A stretch of DNA of 64,000 nt. It comes from Acestrorhynchus altus. Its lineage: Eukaryota > Chordata > Actinopteri > Characiformes > Acestrorhynchidae. The stretch covers positions 6,334,594 to 6,398,593 of the forward strand of contig CM067505.1 of assembly GCA_034509495.1 (NCBI GenBank), read 5' to 3'. Both the position numbers and the translations under genes were made by a program. Below are positions 23,991-33,900 of the stretch, piece by piece. The notes beneath the pieces were generated by a model, which worked only from the letters and a program-made list of their open reading frames with translations, was not told the DNA's origin and ran no database searches. The stretch's first letter is position 1. Every line of letters starts with the position of its first letter.

Positions 23991-24870
23991 TATTAAAGAT
24001 CACAGAGGTGCCAGTTTATTAGGTCCTATGGTGGTGATTGTCCATTGATGGATGGGGTAGTGGAGGAGTCAATGAACTGTATAGCAACAGATGGGATATA
24101 ATCACTGTAGACCAACAAAGTTCATATTCACCATATGTCCAAAATTGTCCAAACACTCCTTGCAATGAATGAATTCAGGTTGTCTGAATGGGAATTCTAC
24201 CGACGAGTGGTTTGGTGTAAATAGTTCAGGTTGTAGAGATACTGAGAGCTACTGACTCCGATTTTCCCTGGTATTGGGAACAAGAGGTCTTGACATCTGC
24301 AACCAAAATACATATTCAATTGATCTTCTATCAACCAGGGAAGCCACCTATGAACCTACACACATCACACATTTTGATATGTAATGTTGATCAGGGTAAG
24401 TAGTTTTTAGGGACAGTTTTGCCTCTCCGTGCCCTGCATAATACCCTTTTCATCACAAATGTATATAAAAAGTAAGTATTAGTATCTCAGAACTGTCATA
24501 AAACAATGTCTGAGGCATCAGTTTCTCCACAGCGGAGCTTTTTATGTCACACCACTCCAAATGGCTTTTTATTATTGGTTATATCTTAAGGAAGTGGTGA
24601 ACTTCATCTCTCAGGGGCACACTTTGCTGACCGTGGCGTGGGCAGCTGGAACCCTGTATGCACCCTGCCTACAATATTTTTAAGCACCACCCAATTAGCC
24701 TAATCCCTAGCCCTGTCTGTAGTAGTTGGGGACACCACCCCCCCCCCTTTTGAAACTGATGATCCTACCGCCCTTCGGAAACGGATAGTGTTTTAAGAAT
24801 GAATTCCTGCCGGCACCTATGATTGCTGATATAGATGTTTATTTGAACATGCAGCTTTTAAGTGCAGGCA

Positions 24871-24965
24871 GAGGTGGCTTGGTGGTTAGAGCACTGAAGT
24901 ATTGACCGTATGGTTGTGGGTTCAATACCCATATCCGCCAAAGCCTTAGGTAGCAGATGAATAAA
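24871..24965 (+). mobile_element. tRNA-derived SINE head
   Basis: A-box-like TGGCTTGGTGGTTAGAG (24880) and B-box-like GGGTTCAATACCC (about 24918) at tRNA spacing, followed by an unrelated tail. The acceptor stem does not pair as a functional tRNA would, so this is called a SINE rather than a tRNA gene. Confidence 0.55.
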
Positions 24966-25175
24966 AAGAGTGGGTATCTCACACTTCCTGACTGAGTTTT
25001 GCTGGCATATGAAAAAAATGTCCATCACACACTAAACTACTAGGGTTCATGCATTACACGACTTCCTGCAGCTGAACCGAATCAAACGTTTCCAAAACGT
25101 GTGCCTCACGTAACCTAGAGGACTCGGATTGCTGTGGTCATTGTGCTGCTGTTTTGTGTTGAATTCGTACACAAA

Positions 25176-25263
25176 TTTCCATTCCACCTTAAATGGTGCT
25201 GCACTATCAGACACATACTAGTGCCAGAATGAAGCAGCTACATAATTAAAGGTGGAATGCTCA
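25176..25263. mobile_element. Palindromic MITE, copy 2 (CCACCTTAAA family)
   Basis: Left arm 'tttccattccaccttaaatg' (25176-25196) is the inverse of the right arm 'aattaaaggtggaatgctc' (25245-25263) with a few mismatches. It matches the copies at 6058 and 53699. Confidence 0.6.
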
Positions 25264-26283
25264 AGGTCCAGTTGTAGAAGTCAGTTTTAGAGGTCCATTG
25301 CTTGCGTGAACACGTGGCTGTTTTTCTTTATCTACATCCTGTCTTTACTTTTTTTGCTCAGTTGTTGTTGACAGCACCCGATGAGATTGAAGCACTTCTA
25401 AATCTCTAGAAGTGACTCCACTTGATGGAAAAATCTTCTGACTAATGCCAACCAGCACAGACTGAGAATTGGGGCTAATATTGGTGTAGAAATCATAGTG
25501 TAACCCCAGTTTATGCTGCCTCTGCTGGACCCTTGAGTAAGCCGTTTAATGGTTTTTTTGCTCTGGGAGTCCTGTAGCACAGCTGACCCAATGTTCTGAC
25601 CCCAATTATTCATGCTGTGATATGTTAAGCAAAGGTACTTTTATGTCTACATAGATATAAAATGGCCATATAATGGGAAACTTTGGGGCAGCCACATGTG
25701 AGACCTAGATCACTATGCCCAATAAAGTTCTTCAGCTTTGGAACTGGGTTCTCTTCTACTAATATGTTTAAGATGCATTGTAGTGGAGTTTGTGATTCAG
25801 AGCTTAATCAGGTCTTGACCTCACCAGTTTCAGAATTTCCACTGAAAATGCACTGGTCAGTCAATGTAGATACAAGGTAGGTGCACCTAATAAACTGGCA
25901 ACCCAGTGTCATTTTTGGGCGTTTGCGCATCTGCTGGGGTTTCTAAAGCCGTAGCAACTTCTCTTCTTTTTCCATGCTGCTCTGCTCACGTGCTAGCCAG
26001 GGGGAATGCTTGAATTTGTACTCTATGAATGGCACTCGTTTTTTTCTCAGCTGGTTCTTCAGCTGGTTCCTCAGTGCATGCAGTACATTTAAGCATGCTC
26101 AAATAGTCCCATACCTTCCAGTGACCCGAGGCTACATTTTCCAAAGTAGGGGTGTTGTTTGGGGGCAGTTTCCTCTAATCCTACAGCAAACCAGAATATC
26201 CAGAATCGCACTTCACGACGACAGGCTCTGGACCTGGTCTGACTAGGCCCATTTTCAAACCGCCTAATGCTGCCCCAGCCACC

Positions 26284-26284
<1 letters not shown>

Positions 26285-26337
<53 letters not shown>

Positions 26338-26342
26338 CACAC
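26285..26342. repeat. (CA)n microsatellite with TA interruption
   Basis: About 23 CA units followed by 'atatatacacac'. Confidence 0.95.
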
Positions 26343-26924
26343 GCTGCTTCCATATTGTCTTCCTACCCACGCTCAGTGTGCTGCCAGCATAGAGATAAAT
26401 TGGTCCACATGTACTGAAGTCTGTCGTGAGGTCAGTCAGAGCTGCTGTACTATATATTCCTATTTATTTGATTGTCCAGCTTTAGAATTTGTTCTGGATT
26501 GCTGTAAGCTTTGTTGCATTGTTGTTTTTTCCTTTTTATTTTAACACCTCCTTTTATTATGTCACTTTTTAATGAGTTTCGGTTTTGCCTAAAGGTGTAA
26601 GATTTTATAGTTTAACTATTTTCCCCCATGCTTTGTTATGCGTTTTTGTTTTTTGTCCTCTGGTTTGTGTAAAGTCCTAAATTAAATTAAACCATGTGGA
26701 GGTGATGATCTTCCAGTGTGTCTTGGTCATTTATTGAGTCTGATGTCCTGCTTTGTAAGTAGAACGCCATGAAAATGGTAAAATGGTACTGAAAGACAGT
26801 GGTTATAAGGATACAAACACCTGTATAAGACTTTCATGGCCATAGACATAAACATTCTAGTGCATCTCAAGACCAATATCATGAAAAATGTTCTAAAACC
26901 TTTATATTACACACAAAGTCAAAA

Positions 26925-27826
26925 CAAAAAATCTGGAAAGTGTGGTGTATTCAGGCTGATGTGCAGTGTTTTTCATTTAGGCCAAAGAAAGTTCAGCTTT
27001 GGTCTCATCTGACCAGAGCACCTTCTTCCAAGTTGACCGTGTCCCCTACTTGGCTTGTGGCCAACTGCAAATTACTTCTCATGGTTTTCTTGTCACTCTT
27101 CCATAAAGGCCAGATTTGTGGAGAACATGACTTAAAGTTGTTCTGTGAACAGATTCTCTCACCTGAGCTGTGGATCTCTCCAGATCCACCAGAGTGATCA
27201 TGGGCCTCTTGGCTTTTTCTCTAATTAGCGCTCCCCTTGTCTGTGCTGTCAGCTCAGGAGGATGGCCATGTCTTTGGTAGGTTTGACTGCTGATTTTTAT
27301 GATGCTTGATGTTATACACAGGTTGTCTAATTTACTAATTAGGTGATTTATGAAGGCAGTTTGCAGTTGTACCCGATGATATTGGATGCTTCTGACAATA
27401 GGAAGGTGAGGATGAATACGTCTCCTCCCTCACATGAAGTCAACCTCTTTTCAAACTGCCACCGTCATTGCTGGGCAGCCAGCATACTTGGAGGAAAGCC
27501 CCAGGTCCCCAGCTCAAACGCATGTACTGCCTAGCAGCACATTGTGATGTGGGGAGAGATCACCATCTACCCACCCAGAGAGAGCATTGCCAATCTCTCA
27601 GACTCCAGCTGCCGATGGCAAGCAGCATGACATGGGATTCAAACCTGCAATCCTCAGCTCATAGTGGTAGCACATTTGATTGCACTCATTTTCTTTTCAC
27701 ATCACAAGTACTTACTACTTTGTGTTGGTCTCACATAAAATCACAATAAAATGCCTTCAGGTCTGTGGGTGTAATGTGATGTAATGTAATGTTCAAGGGT
27801 TATGAATACTTTTTCAAGGTACTGTA
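26925..27826 (-). mobile_element. Tc1-like element, decayed, with SINE insertion
   Basis: Minus-oriented Tc1 copy recognised on the plus strand from 'gccaaagaaagttcagcttt' and 'ggtctcatctgaccagagca' (about 26980-27020), through 'ttccataaaggccagatttg' and 'gagctgtggatctctccaga', to 'tttactaattaggtgattta' (27330). The right TIR 'ttcaagggttatgaatactt' followed by 'tttcaaggtactgta' ends at 27826. Only N-terminal transposase traces remain. Foreign sequence with a SINE-like end interrupts the right part at about 27367-27705. Confidence 0.75.
27590..27690 (-). mobile_element. SINE-like fragment inside a Tc1 element
   Basis: Contains 'gggattcaaacctgcaatcc', the reverse complement of a Pol III B box, in a segment (27367-27705) that interrupts the Tc1 copy. 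The Tc1 sequence resumes at 'actactttgtgttggtctca' (about 27713). Confidence 0.45.
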
Positions 27827-28069
27827 TAACATAAAAATTAGCATCCACTTTATAACATAATATCCAACAGAAAAACACTTCTTTAAACTTTTAAAAGGCT
27901 GTCTGAAGGATCACGTTTGTTCATCAGTTTAAAGTACTGTAATTCAGGGAAAAGATTTTAGACCAGTTCATGGATACTTCCCAGACCTTCTATGTTATGT
28001 TGAGGTAATTTAAGCTTTCAAAGGTTTAGTGGTTCGATTGTATTCAGCCTAACATGTGTATAAACAAAT

Positions 28070-28295
28070 TAGATAAGGTATCCACATAGAAATTTACCCT
28101 CTGCATTTTACCCATCCACACAGTGAAATACACACACACACTCGTGAATGCACACACTAGGAGGCAGTGAGCTCTATCCACGGCACCTGGGAAGCAGCTA
28201 GTTCAGTTCACATTAATTGTGCCCTGCCACTTCAGGGATTTGAACTGGCAATCTTCCAGTCACAAGATTGGTTCCCTAACAGCCAGGCCACACCT
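28070..28295 (-). mobile_element. tRNA-derived SINE, minus orientation
   Basis: Contains a reverse B box ('cagggatttgaactggcaat') and 'ccctaacagccaggccacac' (reverse A-box region), preceded by 'ggaggcagtgagctctatcc'. This is the usual layout of a very common teleost SINE read on its reverse strand. It abuts the left end of the next Tc1 element. Confidence 0.6.
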
Positions 28296-29565
28296 GCAGT
28301 GCATCTGGAAAGTATTCACAGTGCTTCACTTTATGCATATTTTGATATGTTAAAGCCTTTTTCCAAAAAGGATTCATTGTTCCCTCAAAAGTCTACACAC
28401 AAAAATACCCCACGATGACAAGGTGAGAAACATTTATTTGAAATGAAAAGCAAATGTTTTAAAATAAATAACAAATATAATGTGCATATGTTTTCACAGC
28501 CTTTGCTCAATACTTTAATGAAGCACATTTGGCAGCAATTACGGCCTCAAGGCTTTTGGAGTATGATGCAACAAGCTTGGCACACCTGTTTTTGGGAAGT
28601 TAACAGCCATTTCTCCGGAGATCTTCAATTGGATTCAAGTCTCAAGGCTCATGGACATTCACAGAGTTATCCTAAAGCCACTCCTTTGTTTTCTTCCCTG
28701 TGTGCCTTGGTCCATTGTCCTGTTAGCGCTCTGGAGCAGGTTGTCATCAAGGATTGTCTCTGTACTTCGCTGCAGTCATCCTTCCCTCGACCCTGACTAG
28801 TCTCCCAGTTCCTGCTGCATAAAAAATCTCCACAGCATGATGCTGCCACCACCATGCTTCACCGTAGGAATAGTATTGGCTAGGTGATGAGCTGTGTCTG
28901 GTTTCCTACAGACATGATGCTTGGCATTCAGTCCAAAACTCTTTGCTGAGTGTCCATTAGGTGCCTTTTAGCAAACTCCAGACAGGCTGTCATGTGCCAT
29001 TCACTGATGAGTGGCTTCCACCTGGCCACTCCACAATACAGGTCTGATTGGTGGAGTGCTGCAGAAATGGTTGTCTTTCTGTACGTTTCTCCTCTCTCCA
29101 CTGAGCAACGTTGGAGCTCTGCCAGAGTGACCACTGAGTTCTTGGTCACCTTCCTGACTAAGGCCCTCCTACCATGATCACTCAGTTTTGCTGGATGGCC
29201 AGCTCCTTGAAGAGTCCTGATGGTTCCAAACTTCATCCATTTACAGATGATGGAGGCCACTGTGTTCATTGGGACCTTCAGTGCAGCAGAATGTTTTCTG
29301 TACCCTTTTCCCAGATCTGTGTCTCGATGCAATCCTGTCTTGGATGTCTGCAGACAATTCCTTAGACTTCATGGCTGGGATTGCACTCTGACATGCACAG
29401 TCTACTATGGCCTTATATAAACAGGTGTGTCTTTCCAAATCATGTCCAATCGACTGAATTTATCACTGGTGTCCAATCAAGCTGTAGAAACATCTTAAGT
29501 TTGATCAGTGGAAACACCAGAGCTGAATTTACAGTGTCATTCCATTGTTATAATGCCAGTTAAGC
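28295..29565 (-). pseudogene. Tc1-like transposon with broken transposase
   Basis: The best-preserved Tc1 copy. The left TIR 'cagtgcatctggaaagtatt' followed by 'cacagtgcttcact' begins at about 28296. The minus-strand reading starts near 29370 with the transposase start (SKELSADIQDRIASRHRSGK in one frame), continues as YRKHSAALKVPMNTVASIIC and LSDHGRRALVRKVTKN (28928-29332) and then degenerates. Plus-strand landmarks such as 'catgatgctgccaccaccat' and 'ggcagcaattacggcctcaa' mark the C-terminal half, which carries internal deletions and frameshifts. The right end (about 29565) is weak. It is inactive. Confidence 0.85.
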
Positions 29566-29588
29566 ATTTCAGAAGGTCTATCTTGTTC

Positions 29589-29612
29589 TCTATCTATCTA
29601 TCTATCTATCTT
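29589..29612. repeat. (TATC)n microsatellite
   Basis: About six TATC units followed by an imperfect CT/GT-rich tract to about 29680. Confidence 0.9.
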
Positions 29613-29839
29613 GCTACTCTATCTTTCTGTCTCTCTGTGTCCGTGTATCTGTCTCTCTCTCTATCTGTGTGTGTGTGTTTTAAAGCCCGTGGTCAGTGGG
29701 TTGGGGCAGTACTGGGGTGAGTAAGAGACACTGAGGGTGGTTTTCATGCTTCACCTTTAAACCCTGTGAAAACAGCATTGGCCGCCGACATCACAGGACG
29801 CAAATAAGGGGGGAAGGGGCGAACCCGTAGTTCACGCGG

Positions 29840-30673
29840 TAGAGGTGGGAAATACCGGGAATTTTGATCTCGATCCGATACCAAGTAAATGCAGCGTCAT
29901 TATCGCCCATATGATACCGATACTTTTTAATATTTAAGCTTCATAGATCCAACAGATCCAGAAGACCTAGGATAGAATTTCGCCAAGCATTGTACATGAC
30001 AATATACTTGTTCTGCGGAAAAACAATAATAGGGAATATAAAATAAAAAATTAAATACAGAATTTTCTTCCTTTCAGTGCAAATCAGATTTTTCTTAAAT
30101 AAACAGAGAGTAAAAAATATAACAACACAAAACACAATCTCCTGAGGTAGAGGGCAGACAAACCACAATACAACAAATTTAACACACAAATATTGTAAAC
30201 AGTTTCACACATTCTTTTTTTCAAGTCGAACAAAGATCATTTATATTATATTTCATTTTCTACAGTAAAATAAAACCGAACGCGCTTCGCTTCCTCTCAG
30301 ACACTTCGGTGCTCCGGCGGCGTCTTCCTCCGTACTGTGACGTGTCGACTCGAGGTGAGCGCTGATTGGCGGCCAGGCTGAGTGGGCGGGCCAGGCTGAG
30401 CCTACCTGCATGGCTGATTGGCTGGCGCCGCTGAGCCACGTGACGTGAAACAGTAAAAGACGAGCGTTGGAGGAGCGGGGTGCGCTGTTCCGTGCAGTGA
30501 CAGACCAGAGCTTCACTTACAGAGGAGACGCTGTTGAACGCGCATGCGCAGCAGTCAGTGCGTGCGGGAGAGAAAAAAACGCTTGAGTATCGATGTTTTT
30601 ACACGAGTATTGATCAATATCAACACCAGCGTTGGTATCGATATTATCGATATTTGGATCGATCCGTCCTCTA
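29840..30673 (-). mobile_element. hAT-superfamily transposon, non-autonomous, with perfect 8-bp TSD
   Basis: An 834-bp insertion flanked by the identical 8-bp duplication TCACGCGG at 29832-29839 and 30674-30681. Ends: left TAGAGGTGGGAAATACCGGG; right end reads inward (reverse complement) TAGAGGACGGATCGATCC. Both ends carry 'atcgatcc/atcgatac' subterminal words. An 8-bp TSD with a TAGAGG-type terminus is diagnostic of hAT elements. The left half is AT-rich with no long ORF. The right half (30270-30560) is GC/CpG-rich with CCAAT-type and NRF1-type motifs, resembling a promoter and 5' leader of an autonomous parent oriented leftwards. No transposase remains. It lies 314 bp upstream of the znrf2 start codon. 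Confidence 0.88.
30270..30560. promoter_or_regulatory. CpG-rich promoter-like segment inside the hAT element
   Basis: Contains two ATTGG (inverted CCAAT) motifs in 'gctgattggcggcc' and 'gctgattggctggcg', a GC box 'gtgggcgggcc', a CACGTGACGT E-box/CRE-like overlap (about 30438), and a perfect GCGCATGCGC NRF1-type palindrome at 30540-30549. Motifs are seen directly. Promoter activity, and any effect on znrf2, is inferred. Confidence 0.45.
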
Positions 30674-30986
30674 TCACGCGGAGTTTAAGCCGCTCGCGCT
30701 CTGAGCGACTGAGTGCGCGCGCCGGTCCGGTCCGGTCCGGTTCTGTAGGCGCCGAGACAGCAGACGGTCCTCTGTCCTCCGGGTTCTGCGGGTTCTCCGG
30801 ATTCTGCAGGAAACTCCAGCTTTAGCGACGAGCAGCAACAAGTGCGGAGAGACGGAGCAGCAAACACTTGGCCATGACGGGCTAGGACTCTCCTCCTCCT
30901 GCGGTCCCGACTCGGACACGTTCAGATCGTGTAACGGCGAGTCAAAGCCGAACTTCTAATCTGCTCTGAAACGGACGGACTCCGTC
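30674..30986 (+). promoter_or_regulatory. znrf2 CpG-rich 5' region
   Basis: CpG-dense sequence between the hAT insertion and the znrf2 ATG, with a 'ggtccggtccggtccggttc' short tandem at about 30723-30742. It probably contains the native promoter and 5'UTR. No TATA box was seen. Confidence 0.5.
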
Positions 30987-33900
30987 ATGGGAGCCAAACA
31001 GAGCAGTCCCGCCGCCAGCGGTCGCGTCCGGGCTTACTCCGGCTCCGACCTGCCCTCCTCCACCACCTCCTCCTCCACCGGCAGGACGACGTTGTGGAGG
31101 TACTACGCGGAGGAGCCGTCCACAACGCACAGGAGCCGGTTCGTCCCGGAACGCAGAGCCGCTGCGCTGATCCAGTCCCCAGATGACCCGGATAGAGAGC
31201 AGTCCGGTCCCAGGCTCCTGATTGGCTCCTTACCTGCCCACCTGTCCCCCCACCTGCTTGGAGGTATGAGTTGTGTTCACGTGTTCTGCTCAGTCCCAAA
31301 CATGAGTGTCATATAACAACACATCCACACTTGAGGGACAACTGTGTCCAAATACTTGTGGACACTTTAAGTTGGACCCATTGTTACAAGATGCAGAAAT
31401 GTCCCCACTTGTCTGTGCAGTAGGACCCTCTGGAACGGATAGACCCATGCAGCAGAGCCGGGGTTCTCAACCTGTGGGCCGGGGACCGTGGTCCACGCGC
31501 CCATCCTCGGGGAAACAGTAGACCGTGGTTGTAAATAAATACGTGAGAACGGATCACTTAAGATCAAATGATGGTGTTTAGAGACACACACACCTTACAC
31601 ACAGATTAGATGTTATCAGTTTGAAATGACGCAGCCACACGGTCCTGATTCAGGGAAGGTAGAACGGGGAACCTGGTCCTCAGAAAAAGCACACACACAA
31701 AAAGCAAGCACAATCCACACTACATTACACCTGACTTGCGTGTTTCCTGTGGTTATACTTTCTCGCTATTAACAGGTGGGAGGTGAAGTGGAAAAGGCTG
31801 AGAGAGCCTGGGCTGAAGGGCTATAAAACCCCCTGCATTGACCTGTAGAGCAGTGGAACTGTTCTCTGGAAGGATGGTTCTCCAACCAGCACTTTTAGGA
31901 TGTGTTGGGGATGAGCTGTGTTGTGGTGATCGTCCATTATCCTGACCATGAGGTCCACTATCAGCCTTGCCATTAAATGCAATCATATCTTCACATTAAT
32001 GCTTTAAAATGTAGTACAAAGCCTTCCCCAGACCGTAGATACAGGTACTCCAACAAAAGCAGGATATGCTCTCTTTAAAACCCTTGATTTCAGAACAAAC
32101 GATGAATGAGCAGGTGTCACAGTCACAGGTGCCCACGCAGTAAAGCTGTTTTATTTGAATGGGTTTGATTTACATTGGAACAAAAGCCTGGCTTGTTATT
32201 AGATGTGCAGCTATGGCAACACTAATAAGAGCATTGAGTTATTTGCACTGAACACAGAATATGGACAAAGCATGATGACCGTAATAAGGTTAGCTCTCAC
32301 TACAGGAAAACACGGATTATAATCATTATAAAGATAAAGTGTCGGATAACAGGCCTGTTCTGCTCAAAGGTCATTGAAGCGCGTCATAGGTTGATTGCAG
32401 ATGCAGTCACTGCAGACTTGAGGCTCTAAATCACAATGCAGACGACACCAGAATGGCATTTTCAGTATTTCAGTGCGTGTCTGAATGAGAATATGAAACC
32501 GTCGTTAAGCTGAATGTTACATAGTGCTGTAAATGTTAACACAACCTGGGAATTTAAGCAGAACAGGTGCCACGCAGAGGTTTGGGTACACTAAGATTTC
32601 AAGAAAGGGCGGTTTACAGAAATGTCAAGTAAGGAGGTCAAGTTGAGGTTAAGAACACTTTCAGAGGGAAGTAAAGACCTGTAAAAGACCTTCAGGAAGA
32701 TTTAACAGACTGTGCAGTAGAGCCTCTACAAAGCGCTGTTTTGATAGTCAACTAATCTGTCGATTATAGAAATGAATAATGGATTTTTCAGATTATGAAT
32801 TGCTCAGTTACCAAATAACGTGTAGCTGCCAGCTTTTACGTTTAGCTTGAGGTTCCTCTTTGCATCTAATGAACAATAAAGACCGAATGAAGATGGATGA
32901 ACATTATTCAGAAATTCACCGTTTTAATGAGGTTTTCTGTGAAGAAATTAAACCCCATTAATGGAAATCCTTTTCCTGTCAAAATGTAAGAGCAGTTATC
33001 TGCTCAGTCTGTATGTTCTCACTGCAGCTCTGTGTCCAGATTGAGTCGTACTGTGTTAAAAAGTAATATAAAATAAAAGCAGCAGCAGTTACTAATTAGG
33101 GCAAGAAACAAGTGTGATGTCCCCAAATAATTCCATCCATCCATCATTATGGTTACACTGGTTCATTGCTGCAGCCCTCCTCTGGAGTGGTGGCGCACTG
33201 TTGCATGAATACGATGGAGGTTTTGTCGTTTCATCTTGATGGACATGTGTGGACAGTCTTCAGAATAACAGTATGTGCAAAACAAACCAATTAACTGAAC
33301 AAGCGAGATGGCTTTTGAAAGGAAGAAACAAAATGAACAAAATTAACTCAGGTGGCCAAACATTTGAGAGATCACCCAACAACACATGGCGAATACGGAC
33401 GCTTCTGCTTAATGGTGGTATAACATCCGCTGGAACTGAAACCTAAACACTGCCATGCCAGTTAGGCTTATGATGCAGGGACGTTGTTATTTAACTGTGT
33501 TTTGGGAACAAGACGTCTCCATCAATATTAACTCGCTATGGCACTTACAGCATTAACAACACCGACTTCAATGGCTTTAGTGTGTCGTTTGGATGCAGTC
33601 ATTCCTTGCCTCCAGTGAAGTATCTGATTGTTGTCCACAGTGTGGCACGAAATGTGGTGCATCAGGAGCAGTACAAGTATGTGTTTCCCGAGTCGCCAGA
33701 GGTCGTGAATTCTGTATTCAGTACTACGTAACTCCTGCTTATTCATTTATCCTGGTCAGATGAGGTTGTTTTCAAATCAAACCAATCTATGTTTCATCTT
33801 TACACCAGTGATTTTAATTGGAAAAATGTCCCTTCTAGACAACAACCCTTGTTTGTTTTGGTAACAGGCACCCTGAGGTCTCGCCTCATGCAGTGTTGTG

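Larger units (their letters stand above)
24001..25910. mobile_element. Possible ~1.9 kb element bounded by inverted TIR-like words
   Basis: Left boundary 'gaggtgccagtttattaggt' (about 24005) is inverted at the right boundary as 'cacctaataaactggcaacc' (about 25884-25903). The shared word GCCAGTTTATTAGGT is a known type of teleost DNA-transposon end. The interior holds no intact transposase and contains other repeats (SINE head at 24871, MITE at 25176), so the element would be old and invaded. Treating the two ends as a pair is inference. Confidence 0.4.

Noticed and set aside
24871..24965. Possible tRNA gene
   Set aside because: A and B boxes are present but the acceptor stem does not pair and unrelated tail sequence follows, as in SINE heads.
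28443..28796. 117-codon plus-strand open frame
   Set aside because: Antisense to the Tc1 transposase remnant at 28295-29565; its sequence is fully explained by the transposon.
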